From Mayfieldus profundus (GTDB taxonomy: Bacteria; Actinomycetota; Thermoleophilia; Solirubrobacterales; 70-9), in NCBI GenBank assembly GCA_038040325.1, contig JBBPIM010000001.1:1-64000 (forward strand): DNA of 64,000 nt, read 5' to 3'. Shown here one piece after another: positions 1-8,515 of this stretch; position 1 is the first letter of the stretch, and the number at the start of each line of letters is the position of its first letter. A model generated the notes under the pieces. That model was given only the letters and a program-made list of their open reading frames with translations, had not been told where the DNA came from and ran no database searches. Both the position numbers and the translations under genes were made by a program.

Positions 1-2
1 TC

Positions 3-500
3 AACGTCGGCGGCAACATGGACTTCTACAACATGCTCGAGCGCGAGCGGCTGGACTCCAAGAAGGAGTCGAAGACCAACGCCGTCACTTCGATCATGGG
101 CCACGAACTGCCCGAGGACGACGTCCACGTCGGCCCCTCCGACTACGTCCCCTGGCTGACCGACCGCAAGTGGGCCCACATCCGGATCGAGGGCCGTTCC
201 TTCGGCGACGTCCCGCTGAACCTCGAGCTCAAGCTCGAGGTCTGGGACTCGCCCAACTCGGCGGGAATCGTGATCGACGCCGTGCGGATCATCAAGCTGG
301 CGCTGAACCATGGCGTCGCCGGCCAGCTCGACGGGCCTTCGAGCTACCTGATGAAGTCGCCGCACGTGCAGCGGCCCGACGCGATCGCGCGCGAGATGAC
401 CGAGGAATTCATCGCCAAGCACGCTCGCGACGCTGCACCCGGGCCGAGCGAGGTCAGCGAAGAGACCGCGGCCGAGCGGGCAGCGAAGTCCGGGACCTAG
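3..500 (+). CDS. ino1: myo-inositol-1-phosphate synthase, C-terminal part (5' end outside window)
   Basis: The reading frame is open from the first bases of the window and begins with the residues NVGGNMDF, a conserved element of inositol-3-phosphate synthases, so the gene starts upstream. The enzyme converts glucose 6-phosphate to inositol 3-phosphate with NAD and works in the cytosol. In actinobacteria it feeds phosphatidylinositol and mycothiol synthesis. The visible 165 residues carry the SKTNAV and SPNSAG segments of the catalytic/oligomerisation domain and end in a short Glu/Ala-rich tail. The convergent next gene ends five bases away, so there is no room for a separate terminator. Family assignment is secure; only the fragment can be judged. 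Confidence 0.93.
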   Translation, partial: NVGGNMDFYNMLERERLDSKKESKTNAVTSIMGHELPEDDVHVGPSDYVPWLTDRKWAHIRIEGRSFGDVPLNLELKLEVWDSPNSAGIVIDAVRIIKLALNHGVAGQLDGPSSYLMKSPHVQRPDAIAREMTEEFIAKHARDAAPGPSEVSEETAAERAAKSGT

Positions 501-504
501 CCCC

Positions 505-1485
505 TTAGGGCTCGATACGGACCAGCTCGCCGCGGTCGGGGCCGGCGCGGATCACCCACACGGAGCCCTCGCCGATCGCGAGCGCCTGCGGGACCGGGCC
601 GACCATAAGCCGCTGCTCGATCCTCGAAGTCTCGGGATCGACGCGAAGCACGCGTCCACGGCGCCGGTCGGCCACCCAGACCGCTTCCTCCCCGGCGGCG
701 ATGTCGGTGGGCTCGCCGCCGATCCGGATCGAGTGCGCCCTTGGCCTGCCATCGCGCGGGTCGATGCGCGTGACCGTGCCGTCGCCGGCGTTGGCGACCC
801 AGACCGCGCCGAACCCGACCGCAACGGCAAGCGGCCGATCGCCGACCGGGATCGAATCGCTCGGGAAGGTCGCGCGCCCCTTGAGGCGGTAGACGCGGTC
901 GAGCGCGCCGTCGGTGACCCACACGGTGGTGCCGTCGGCGGTGAGGTCGGAAAGCACTGCGCCCTTCGGGAACTGCGAGGACAGCGCGACAAGGCTGGAC
1001 CCCGCGTAGGCAGATGCGGCCAGCGGCCGGATCCCTCCGGCGATTCCGTTGTCACCCGCCGATGCCCACACGAGGCGCGAGCCCACCGAGACTCCGGTCA
1101 CCGTGTCGCCAACCGGCACCGGAAACCCGAGGCGCCGCCCGTCCTCGGTGCTCAGCCGGGTGACCCGTCCCGTCCGGTGGCTCCCGACCCAGAGCGAGTT
1201 GAACCCGGCTGCCATGCCGGAGGGGACGGGGACGGAGGCGGCGCGGCGAGCGCTGCCGGCAAGTGGACTGACCACGCCGTCGGTGACCCGGTAGAGGCGG
1301 CCGTCGGCGGCGACCGTGAAGGCATCGCCGTCGGCGACCGCAAGGGCCTGCGGCGCGAAACCCAACTCGGTCCGGTCGGCGATGCGCGGCCCGCTCTGGT
1401 CGGAACGGAGCAGGAGGATCGCCGCCACCGCCGCGACGGCGATCACCGCGGTCACCGCGGCCACCGGCTTCACCCCTCGTCGCAT
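505..1485 (-). CDS. membrane-anchored beta-propeller (NHL/YVTN-like) protein
   Basis: This 326-residue protein starts with a basic N-terminus and one hydrophobic helix (about residues 7-26), which makes it secreted or anchored with the body outside the cell. The rest is a series of blades of the form xVWVANxGDGTVTRIDP, best preserved after residue 200, typical of NHL/YVTN-type propellers that bind ligands or act as scaffolds. No enzyme motif is visible. The ATG is preceded by TACGTT eight bases upstream, which suggests a leaderless transcript. It is divergent from the glycosyltransferase-PHP gene, with only 62 bases between the starts. The precise role is unknown. Confidence 0.75.
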   Translation of the reverse strand: MRRGVKPVAAVTAVIAVAAVAAILLLRSDQSGPRIADRTELGFAPQALAVADGDAFTVAADGRLYRVTDGVVSPLAGSARRAASVPVPSGMAAGFNSLWVGSHRTGRVTRLSTEDGRRLGFPVPVGDTVTGVSVGSRLVWASAGDNGIAGGIRPLAASAYAGSSLVALSSQFPKGAVLSDLTADGTTVWVTDGALDRVYRLKGRATFPSDSIPVGDRPLAVAVGFGAVWVANAGDGTVTRIDPRDGRPRAHSIRIGGEPTDIAAGEEAVWVADRRRGRVLRVDPETSRIEQRLMVGPVPQALAIGEGSVWVIRAGPDRGELVRIEP

Positions 1486-1493
1486 TGCGCGAC

Positions 1494-1499
1494 AACGTA
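1494..1499 (-). promoter_or_regulatory. -10 element of leaderless promoter for propeller gene
   Basis: TACGTT lies eight bases before the ATG at 1485 on the minus strand. The spacing puts the likely transcription start at or next to the start codon. This is read from sequence only. Confidence 0.5.
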
Positions 1500-1534
1500 G
1501 CGGCAGCCCGATCCGAACGCCTGCGCCCGGCTCT

Positions 1535-1540
1535 TAGACT
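1535..1540 (+). promoter_or_regulatory. -10 element of leaderless promoter for GT-PHP gene
   Basis: TAGACT lies seven bases before the GTG at 1548 and there is no Shine-Dalgarno sequence. The same hexamer recurs before other starts in this window (14248, 39154) and before tRNA-Glu (13391). It supports GTG 1548 rather than the upstream in-frame start. Confidence 0.55.
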
Positions 1541-1547
1541 GCCAGGC

Positions 1548-3521
1548 GTGGGCTCGACAGACGCCGTGCTCTCCATCGTCCAGGTGACCCCCCAGCCGTG
1601 GGAGGCACGGCACGAGGTCAACGACTTCGTCCGCCGCACCTCCGAGGAGCTGGCGAGCCGGGGCCATCGGGTGCTGATCGCGGCCCCCTCGGGGTCGCGG
1701 CGAGCGGCTCGCGAGACGCGCTCCGCCATCGAGGCGGCGCGGCACCGTCCGGCGTCGCTGTTCGGGCGCGGCGGCAAGCCCCGGGTACTCGATGTCGGCG
1801 GCGGCGTTGCGCTGCCGAGCGGCCCTCGGCCCCGGCCGGCTCCGGTGCCCGTCGACGCGAGCCGGACCCTGGAGGCGCTGCTCGGCGGCGTCCCGCTGGA
1901 CATAGTCCACGTACACGAGCCGTTCGCACCGAGCGTGTCCTCGACCGCGCTGCGGCATTCCCACTCGCTCAACGTGGGCAGCTTTCACGAGCCTTCGGAG
2001 CGGCTGCTCTCGACGCAGGTGGCGCGGCCGCTGGTCGAGATCTTCTTCGGGCGGCTCGACGTCCGCACCGTCAACAGCGCCCAGACGGCGGAGCTGCTGG
2101 AGCGTTTTTTCCCCGGCTCCTACGCGCTGCTGCGCCCGGGCGCCGACGCGGTTCGCCGCCGCGACGGCTCGGGCCCCGGTCCGCTGCGGATCCTCTTCTG
2201 CCTGGAGGAGGAGCGCGGTGCGCTGCGCCTCTTCCTCCGCGCCCTGCGCCGCCTTCCCGATCAACTGGAATGGCAGGCGACGATCTGGACCCAGTCGCCC
2301 TCCGAGACCCCGCTGCGGATCGCCAAGCGATTGCGCGAGCGCATCGACCTGGTCGGGCCCGCGGGCTCCAGCCAGGAGGAGCTGGTCGCGGAGGCCGATG
2401 TGGTCTGCGCCGCCTCGGGCGGGCCGAGGCCGGCCCCGCAACTGATCCGCATCGCGCTCGCCGGCGGGGCGGTGCCGGTCGTCTCGCAGCTCCCGCTCTA
2501 TGTGGAGCTGGTGGGGGAGGGGGAGCTCGGCCTGATGTTCGCCCCCGGCGATGCCGAAACCCTGGCCGGCCAGATCGCCAGGCTCGGATCCGACCGCAGG
2601 CTGCTGGAGTCGCTGCGCCGCCGTGCCGCCGGCGCCGTGCCCGGCTGGTCCGAGGTGGCCGACGAGCTGGAGGAGCTTTACCGACGGCTCGCCGCACGCC
2701 GGCAGGACCCATCCGGAAACGGCGCGGTGCGGCGCCGCATCGCGCGCCGCAAGCTGATCGATGTCGACCTGCACATGCACACCGACCACTCTCCCGACTG
2801 CGCGACTCCGGTCGAGGTGCTGCTGGAGACTGCTCGCGACCGCGGCCTGGGGGCGATCGCGATCACCGATCACAACGAGATCTCGGGCGCGCTCGAGGCC
2901 CGCGAGGTCGCCGAGAGGATGGACGGACTGAAGGTGATCGTCGCCGAGGAGGTCAAGACCGCCGAGCAGGGCGAGGTGATCGGGCTGTTCATCGAGGACC
3001 GGATCGAGCGCGGGATGACGATGTCCGAGACGATCGCCGAGATCCGCCGCCAGGGCGGCCTGGTCTATGTCCCGCACCCATTCGACCGCCTGCACTCGGT
3101 CCCGGATTACGAGCATCTGCTGGAGATGGTCGAAGAGATCGACATCCTCGAGGTCTTCAACCCGCGCGTGGCGCTGACCGCGTTCAACGAGGAGGCGGAG
3201 CGCTTCGCCCGCAAGTACCGGATCGTCCCCGGGGCCGGCTCCGACAGCCACGTCGCCCAGGGCCTGGGAAGCGTTCGACTCCGCGTCCATGACTTCGACG
3301 GGCCGGACGAGTTCCTGGAGGCGATGCGGGACGCCGACATCACCCGAAAGCACAAGAACCTGGTCTACGTGCAGGCGCTGAAGTTCCTGCAGACGACGGG
3401 GCGGCCGAAGGCGGCCAAGCGCAAGGTCCCCAACGCGCGCCCCGCACGGGGCGGAAAGCCGCGCCGCGCGGTCCGGTCCCGGCGGACCGCCCGCGGCGGG
3501 CGCAGGCGTGGCAAGAGCTGA
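1548..3521 (+). CDS. glycosyltransferase family 4-like domain fused to a PHP-type metal-dependent phosphoesterase
   Basis: The protein (657 residues from GTG 1548) has two enzymatic halves. Residues 1 to about 385 look like a GT-B glycosyltransferase: an N-terminal Rossmann half with the DFVRRTSEELASRGH segment and a C-terminal half with EGELGLMFAPGDAE. From about residue 406 a PHP domain begins with DLHMHTDHS, followed by AITDHNEISG, the VPHPFD segment and GAGSDSHVAQG, which supply the His/Asp metal ligands. A Lys/Arg-rich tail of about 40 residues ends the protein. The stop overlaps the next ATG by one base (TGATG), so the UDG-like gene is translationally coupled. Sugar donor, acceptor and phosphoester substrate are unknown. 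The fusion is unusual and clearly continuous in frame. Confidence 0.8.
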   Translation: MGSTDAVLSIVQVTPQPWEARHEVNDFVRRTSEELASRGHRVLIAAPSGSRRAARETRSAIEAARHRPASLFGRGGKPRVLDVGGGVALPSGPRPRPAPVPVDASRTLEALLGGVPLDIVHVHEPFAPSVSSTALRHSHSLNVGSFHEPSERLLSTQVARPLVEIFFGRLDVRTVNSAQTAELLERFFPGSYALLRPGADAVRRRDGSGPGPLRILFCLEEERGALRLFLRALRRLPDQLEWQATIWTQSPSETPLRIAKRLRERIDLVGPAGSSQEELVAEADVVCAASGGPRPAPQLIRIALAGGAVPVVSQLPLYVELVGEGELGLMFAPGDAETLAGQIARLGSDRRLLESLRRRAAGAVPGWSEVADELEELYRRLAARRQDPSGNGAVRRRIARRKLIDVDLHMHTDHSPDCATPVEVLLETARDRGLGAIAITDHNEISGALEAREVAERMDGLKVIVAEEVKTAEQGEVIGLFIEDRIERGMTMSETIAEIRRQGGLVYVPHPFDRLHSVPDYEHLLEMVEEIDILEVFNPRVALTAFNEEAERFARKYRIVPGAGSDSHVAQGLGSVRLRVHDFDGPDEFLEAMRDADITRKHKNLVYVQALKFLQTTGRPKAAKRKVPNARPARGGKPRRAVRSRRTARGGRRRGKS

Positions 3522-4183
3522 TGCAGGCGAGGCGCCGTAAAGGAGCCGCGCCGAATCCGTCAAAGGAATCGGCGTCTGTGCCAGTTACCGACGACGAGAT
3601 CAAGGAGAAGTACCTCGAGCGCGCGATTCGCGAGCTGAACCAGCTGAGCCGCGAGCTCCAGGAGTGCGACCACTGCCCACGCGGAAAGCTGATGCCGGTG
3701 CTCGGCTCCGGGCACCCTCAGGCCGACGTCTTCATGCTCAAGCATGCGCCCACCGCCTCGGAGATCGAGGAGGGGGTTGCCTTCTACGGGCGCGCCGGCA
3801 ACGCGCTGATGAAGAGCTTCAAGCGGCTCGGGATCGATCCGCTGGTGGTCTACGGCACGCTCTGCGTCAAGTGCCCGATCGCCGACCCGAGCCTCGCCGC
3901 GGAGGAGTGTGTCTCACGGTTGCTGGAGGAGCTGGCGATCGTCTCGCCCCGCATCGTCGTCGTGATGGGCACCGAAGCGCTCGACACGCTCAATGCGCTG
4001 GAGGTCCCGCTCGCGCGTCCGGTCGAGCAGCGCGAGGGCGAGGTGCAGGCGTTCACGCCGACGATCGATGCGCTGTACGTGCCGGACATCGACATCTCGC
4101 TGGACGAGGAGGGTGCCAAGCAACGTTTCTGGCGGGCCTTCCGCATGCTCGGCCGCTGGTACGACGAGCTGCCGCCTTACTGA
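3521..4183 (+). CDS. uracil-DNA glycosylase superfamily protein with degenerate active-site motifs
   Basis: The 220-residue protein follows the family 4/5 UDG plan: an iron-sulphur-type Cys pair (ECDHCPRG) near residue 48, then a first motif at about residues 74-95, a LCVKCP Cys pair, and a Rossmann-like VVVMGTEAL strand. The canonical GEAPG(x)nE motif is replaced by KHAPTASEIEEG, although the downstream FYGRAGNAL is intact. The second catalytic loop, normally HPS, reads YVPDIDIS. Iron-sulphur binding and the overall fold are therefore supported, but glycosylase activity is doubtful. The gene overlaps the GT-PHP gene by one base and is probably co-translated with it. A GTG at 3578 is an alternative start. 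Confidence 0.7.
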   Translation: MQARRRKGAAPNPSKESASVPVTDDEIKEKYLERAIRELNQLSRELQECDHCPRGKLMPVLGSGHPQADVFMLKHAPTASEIEEGVAFYGRAGNALMKSFKRLGIDPLVVYGTLCVKCPIADPSLAAEECVSRLLEELAIVSPRIVVVMGTEALDTLNALEVPLARPVEQREGEVQAFTPTIDALYVPDIDISLDEEGAKQRFWRAFRMLGRWYDELPPY

Positions 4184-4190
4184 GGCGAAG

Positions 4191-4583
4191 CTAGCCCTTG
4201 GGCCCGCCGCGCAGGCGGCGGACGCGGGCGCCAGCCCGGTTCAACGGGTGGATGGCCCCGTGCACGTCGGCCTTCAGCTCGTCCATCTCGCCGCGGATCG
4301 ACTCGACGGCGTGGTGCATCTCGGTTACCTCACGGTCGAGCGTCTCGGTGCGGGACTCGATCAAGGAGAGGGAGCGCGCGACTGCGGGAAGCACGCGGGT
4401 CGCCTCGGCGATTGCGGGCAGCGCCCGGGTCGCGTCGGCGATCGACCGCAGGTCTCCAAGCGCGCCGAGCACGAGCCGGGGGACATACGCGACGGTGCCG
4501 AGTCCCGGGCCCCTGCGCGGCTCGAGCTCTGCTGCGGAGCCTGCTTCGCCCCCGGTGGGCCTGGCGGTCATCTCGAACAGCAT
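4191..4583 (-). CDS. small hypothetical protein with a coiled-coil C-terminal half
   Basis: The 130-residue product has no recognised domain. Residues 1-40 are low in secondary-structure signal. Residues 40 to about 110 form amphipathic heptads (ADATRALPAIAEATRVLPAV, then SLIESRTETLDREVTEMHHA), which suggests a long helix or coiled coil. It ends in a basic RVRRLRGGPKG tail. The ATG directly follows the AT-rich TGTAAAT, so it may be leaderless. It is convergent with the UDG-like gene, seven bases away. Codon and base use match the neighbours, which argues for a real gene, but the function is unknown. Confidence 0.6.
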   Translation of the reverse strand: MLFEMTARPTGGEAGSAAELEPRRGPGLGTVAYVPRLVLGALGDLRSIADATRALPAIAEATRVLPAVARSLSLIESRTETLDREVTEMHHAVESIRGEMDELKADVHGAIHPLNRAGARVRRLRGGPKG

Positions 4584-4677
4584 ATTTACACTCGTCTGAT
4601 GTCAGGGTCTGGCCGGCGAAACGGGTGTTCGCAGGCCGCAGACCGGAAGCCGGCGTCTAGGCGCGGTGCGCCGCGGC

Positions 4678-6255
4678 TCAGCGCGGCGTGATCGTCACCG
4701 TCACCTTCTGCGCTGCCGGCATCCCGCGCAGGATCAGGTGCTGGCGGTTCCGCTTCGAAAGGACCTTGGCGCCGCTCACCTCGGCCCGGTAGCCCTGCGG
4801 GTAGTGCAGCTTCGGGACGAAGACGTCGCTGAGCCCGCGCCGGAAGCGGCCGCTTCCCGAGGCGCGCTTCTTGCTGAAGACGAGCTCGAAGCGGCGGCTC
4901 TCGCGCTTGAAGAAGTAGCGCTCGGGCGTTCCCGCCACGGCCTGCGGGTAGGGCCGCTCGAGTAGCTTGATCTTGTCGAGGAACAGGTTGTCGCCGGTGG
5001 GCGGAGCCTTCGGGTCCTTGATCAGCGCCTGCGTGTCCCCCGGCCCTGTTGTGGTCGGGTCATTGCAGCCGCAGTAGTGCCACCACTGCCAGGAGACCAT
5101 GTTGCGGTCCGCGCGGTCGACCATGCGCTCGATCACCGGTTCGCGATCGGTGGCGCCGAACTCCGAAAGCAAAAGGGTGTCGCCGTTGAGTTTCGCCCTC
5201 TCCTGCGCGTTGTTGAGCGATAGTTCCTCGAGCGTTTCACATTCGGAGTCGGATGCAGCCCCGGCTCCGCCGGTCAGGCAATAGATGTGAAAGCTCATTC
5301 CCGCCTTCGGGTCGCCGGTGTCGGGGTGGTGGTACTTGGTCCCGAACTGGGTTGTGACCACCGGTTCGTACCAGACCAAATGGCGCCCGTCTGCGGTGCG
5401 GATCGCGTTGATCGCCTTCTGCTGCATCGGGGCGAGCATCTGCTGTTCGAACGCCGGGCAGCCCTCGGTGCTCGCGCAGGTGAGGAAGGTCGGGTTGCCG
5501 GGCCAGGGCTCGTTGATGATGTCGTAGCCGAGGTTGTATTGCCGGCGCCTGAATGCGAGCGCCACCCGCTGCCAGGCGGCGGCATAACGGTCCTGCAAGC
5601 CAACGCCGCCCGGCCCGGTTCGGTTCGCCCAGAGGTTCGCAAAGGCCCGGTTGAGGCCCGGACTGGTGATGTAGGTCTGCGAGAACCCGGTGAGCGGCTC
5701 TGCCGGGAAGCCATCGTCGATCGTCGCCCAGGCGGGGAAGCCCTCGCCGGTGAACTTCTCGTTGTAGAGGTCCTGGTGGAAGTCGATCATGCTGAAGATG
5801 CGGCGCTTTGCCAGCACCTTCTCCGTCCTGCGGACGGTGCGGATGTAGGCGGCGTCGTACTGGCCGGGCTGCGGCTCGACTCCCGCATAGATCAGCCCCA
5901 GCCGAACGGTGTTGAAGCCGTGGCGCTTCAGGAAGTCGGCGTCGGGGCCGTTGAAGCCGATCGCGGCCGGGTGATACGGCGGCCGCTTGTAGACCATGTT
6001 GACGCCGTGCAGGACGACGACCCGGCCCTTGCGGTCGGTGACCCAGCGCCCCGCGTGTCCGAGGGGCGCCTTGGGCCCAGCGGCGTGGGCCAGCCGCGCC
6101 TGCTTGGTATGAGCATGGCCCGCGTGGGCTGCGGCGGTCTCCGCCCCGCCCAGCATCAGCAGCGACGCAACCATCAGCAGCGACCCAACCAGCGCCAGCC
6201 AGGTCAGCAGCGCCGGTGGCGCAACAGGTCCCCGGCAGGTTCGTCGCCCCTCCAT
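4678..6255 (-). CDS. secreted GH5-family glycoside hydrolase (endoglycoceramidase/cellulase-like)
   Basis: This 525-residue protein has an N-terminal hydrophobic signal segment (about residues 14-43) ending near AAAHA, so it is exported. The catalytic TIM barrel starts at RWVTDRKGRVVVLHGVN. Family GH5 residues are visible: YDIINEPW with the acid/base Glu at 249, and LLLSEFGA with the nucleophile Glu at 365. FHQDLYNE and FHIYC are further barrel strands. The order and spacing are closest to the endoglycoceramidase-like GH5 subgroup, which cleaves glycolipid or beta-glycoside substrates. A C-terminal beta-rich region of about 90 residues (from ERYFFKRE) resembles the small sandwich domain of those enzymes. 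The substrate is not determinable from sequence. Confidence 0.82.
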   Translation of the reverse strand: MEGRRTCRGPVAPPALLTWLALVGSLLMVASLLMLGGAETAAAHAGHAHTKQARLAHAAGPKAPLGHAGRWVTDRKGRVVVLHGVNMVYKRPPYHPAAIGFNGPDADFLKRHGFNTVRLGLIYAGVEPQPGQYDAAYIRTVRRTEKVLAKRRIFSMIDFHQDLYNEKFTGEGFPAWATIDDGFPAEPLTGFSQTYITSPGLNRAFANLWANRTGPGGVGLQDRYAAAWQRVALAFRRRQYNLGYDIINEPWPGNPTFLTCASTEGCPAFEQQMLAPMQQKAINAIRTADGRHLVWYEPVVTTQFGTKYHHPDTGDPKAGMSFHIYCLTGGAGAASDSECETLEELSLNNAQERAKLNGDTLLLSEFGATDREPVIERMVDRADRNMVSWQWWHYCGCNDPTTTGPGDTQALIKDPKAPPTGDNLFLDKIKLLERPYPQAVAGTPERYFFKRESRRFELVFSKKRASGSGRFRRGLSDVFVPKLHYPQGYRAEVSGAKVLSKRNRQHLILRGMPAAQKVTVTITPR

Positions 6256-6320
6256 CGCCGCCGGATTCTCGCAGCGCGTGCGGGGTCTCGCGCGGGTTCG
6301 GCTCAGGCGCGGGTCCGCGA

Positions 6321-7151
6321 TCAGGGCGCGGTGGCCTCGGCCAGCGCCGTCATCGCCGCGACGTTGGCGCTGGCCAGGCCGCGGACGACGACCACGTCGA
6401 GGGCCGAGTAGCGCTCGAGCTCCCGCTGGGCCTGCTCGCCGTCCGGCGCCGCCACCCCGACCGTTCCCTGCGGTTCGCCGATGCGGGCGAAGTGGTTGCG
6501 GTAGCCGTCGTGAAGGTCACGGTAGAAGGATTCCTCCTTGGCGAGTCGCTCGGCGGCGTCGGGGCCCACCGCGGCGCGGACGTAGCCGAGCATCGGCGGG
6601 GGCTCGCGACCGGCATCCCGGGCACCCGCGTGCACGCGCTCGCGCGCCGTGGCGGCGGATTCCGGGGTCATCCAGTTGGTGAACACAGCGTCGAATTCGG
6701 CGCCGCCGAAGGCCGACATCTTCGGGCCCATCGCGGCCAGCGCCAGCCTCACCCCGTCCAGCGCATCGCGAAGCTCGGGAAGCGCCTCGCGCATCTTGCT
6801 AAGCGGCTTTTCGGAGAAGCCCGCCCCGACGCCGATCCAGAGCCTCCCGCGGTCGAGCCCCAGCTCGTCGATCTTGGCCGCGATCGCCGCGGGCTCGTGA
6901 CGGTCGAGCGCCATCACGGCGACGCCGAGATCGATACCGGGCGCCGCCTCGGCGAACGCGGCGAGCGTCTCCAGCCCGTTGGCGGCGGGATGGTCGTTGG
7001 ACCAGACCGACTCGTAGGCAAGCTCGGCGCAGCGGGCGGCAAGGGGCCCGGCGACCTCCGGGTCGAGCCCGGCGGCTACTCCGAAACCTCTGCGCGCCGC
7101 GTGCTCCGCTCCGCGTCCGCTCGCGGCGCGGTCGCCGGTCTCCGTGCTCAC
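6321..7151 (-). CDS. LLM-class (luciferase-like, probably F420-dependent) oxidoreductase
   Basis: The product starts at GTG 7151, giving about 276 residues; an upstream in-frame start at 7181 would reach into the previous gene. The sequence FGVAAGLDPEVAGPLAARCAELAYESVWSND, quoted here in part, and the segment GRLWIGVGAGFSEKPL follow the luciferase-like monooxygenase barrel, which in actinobacteria usually binds F420 or FMN. Length is slightly short for the family (typically 290-350). The GTG overlaps the TGA of the RlmD-like gene (GTGA), so the two are translationally coupled. The substrate is unknown. Confidence 0.75.
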   Translation of the reverse strand: MSTETGDRAASGRGAEHAARRGFGVAAGLDPEVAGPLAARCAELAYESVWSNDHPAANGLETLAAFAEAAPGIDLGVAVMALDRHEPAAIAAKIDELGLDRGRLWIGVGAGFSEKPLSKMREALPELRDALDGVRLALAAMGPKMSAFGGAEFDAVFTNWMTPESAATARERVHAGARDAGREPPPMLGYVRAAVGPDAAERLAKEESFYRDLHDGYRNHFARIGEPQGTVGVAAPDGEQAQRELERYSALDVVVVRGLASANVAAMTALAEATAP

Positions 7152-8494
7152 TCCCCGCCCTTCTCGAGCAGCGCCACGCACTCGATGTGCGGAGTCTGGG
7201 GGAACATGTCCACCGGCTTCACACGGCGCAGGCTATAGCCGGCCTCGACCAGCTGGGCGGCGTTCGGGGCCAGCGTCGTCGGGTTGCAGGAGACATAGAC
7301 GATTCGCGGCGCGCCGCATTCGATCACCCGGCGCACGATCTTCTGGGAGAGACCCGAGCGCGGAGGGTCGAGCACGACGAGGTCGGGGCGCCCCGCTTCC
7401 TCGAGCAGCGGCCGGGTGCCGGTGCGAGCGTTGGCGCAGACGAAGCGGGCGTTTTCGATGCCGTTGCGCTCGGCGTTTCGCGCCGCGTCCTCGATCGCCT
7501 CGGCCACGATCTCCAGGCCCCAGACCTCGCCGGCGGACCGCGCCATTGCCAGCCCCAGGGTGCCGATCCCGCAGTAGAGGTCGAAGACGCGCTCGCTGCC
7601 CGACAGGCCGGCGTACTCGCGGGCCGCGGCATAGAGGCGCTCGGCCATCTCGGTGTTGGTCTGGAAGAACGACGAGTGAGAGATCTCGAGATGAAGCCCG
7701 TCCAGCTCCTCGACGATGTGCTCGCGCCCGAGCACCCCGGTCGGGCCGTCGGTGCCCCCGGCCGGCCCCTCGATCACGGTGTGCAGGTCCACCGGCGGCT
7801 TCGGGAATCCCGCCGGGGATGTGACGAGGCGGGTCTGCAGCTCGCCGCTGCGGCGACCCTCGCGGACGACCAGGTTGCGCAGCAGCCCCTGCCGCGCCCG
7901 CCGGTCATACGCCGGCAGGCGCTCGCGGCGCGCCCAGTCGCGAACCGCGTCGCGGGCCGCGTTGCCGGCCTCCGACGCGAGCAGGCAGTCCTCGACGCCG
8001 ACCACGACGTCCCAGCGCCCGCGGGCGTGAAAGCCGCAGACCAGCCTCCCGTCGCTGTCGCCGAACGAGTACTCGAGCTTGTTGCGGTAGCGCCATCGCT
8101 CGACCGCGGGCTCGATCGGCTCCAGCTCGTATCCGTCGAGGTTGCCGATGCGCCGCAATGCGTCGTCGACCTGCTCGGCCTTGTGAGCGAGCTGGCGGTC
8201 GTAGGCAAGTTGCTGCCAGGGCGCCCCGGGGCACGGCTCGCCCTCGTGCTCGCAGCTCGCCGGCACGCGGTCCGGGCCGGGCGCCAGCAGCTCGACCGCC
8301 CTGGCCTCGGCGAAGCCACGCTTGGCCTTGGTCACCTCGGCCCGCACCCGGTCGCCGGGCAGGGCCCCGGCGACGAAGACCACGTAGCCGTCGAGGCGCG
8401 CCACGCCCCGCCCGCCGTATGCAAGCGTCTCGACGTCGAGGGTGAGCTGCTCTCCACGCCTTGCGCCGGGGGGTCTGGTCGCCGTGTCACTCAT
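7148..8494 (-). CDS. class I SAM-dependent RNA (uracil-5-)methyltransferase, RlmD/TrmA family
   Basis: The 448-residue protein begins at ATG 8494 with an AGGAG Shine-Dalgarno; the frame is open further upstream but those codons overlap the divergent peptidase gene. The N-terminal TRAM domain (about residues 12-70, YGGRGVARLDGYVVFVAGAL) binds RNA. A Cys-containing insertion follows (SCEHEGEPCPGAPWQ), resembling the iron-sulphur cluster region of RlmD but with fewer Cys. The methyltransferase fold has FDLYCGIGTLGLAMA for SAM binding, and the catalytic loops VLDPPRSGL and YVSCNPTTLAPN, where Cys is the nucleophile. It methylates U to m5U in 23S rRNA or tRNA; which one cannot be told here. Confidence 0.88.
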   Translation of the reverse strand: MSDTATRPPGARRGEQLTLDVETLAYGGRGVARLDGYVVFVAGALPGDRVRAEVTKAKRGFAEARAVELLAPGPDRVPASCEHEGEPCPGAPWQQLAYDRQLAHKAEQVDDALRRIGNLDGYELEPIEPAVERWRYRNKLEYSFGDSDGRLVCGFHARGRWDVVVGVEDCLLASEAGNAARDAVRDWARRERLPAYDRRARQGLLRNLVVREGRRSGELQTRLVTSPAGFPKPPVDLHTVIEGPAGGTDGPTGVLGREHIVEELDGLHLEISHSSFFQTNTEMAERLYAAAREYAGLSGSERVFDLYCGIGTLGLAMARSAGEVWGLEIVAEAIEDAARNAERNGIENARFVCANARTGTRPLLEEAGRPDLVVLDPPRSGLSQKIVRRVIECGAPRIVYVSCNPTTLAPNAAQLVEAGYSLRRVKPVDMFPQTPHIECVALLEKGGE

Positions 8495-8500
8495 CGCTCC

Positions 8501-8506
8501 TATCGT
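8501..8506 (+). promoter_or_regulatory. -10 element of leaderless promoter for metallopeptidase
   Basis: TATCGT lies nine bases before GTG 8516 with no Shine-Dalgarno between. It sits in the 21-base gap between divergent starts. Confidence 0.45.
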
Positions 8507-8515
8507 TGCAGCGCC

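Noticed and set aside
1470..3563. 697-codon antisense frame across the GT-PHP gene
   Set aside because: It is an open frame caused by high GC content; no motif is present and the plus-strand frame has two complete domains.
7187..8515. N-terminal extension of the metallopeptidase
   Set aside because: It overlaps the RlmD-like gene on the other strand and has the skewed Arg/Pro/Gly composition of a shadow frame.
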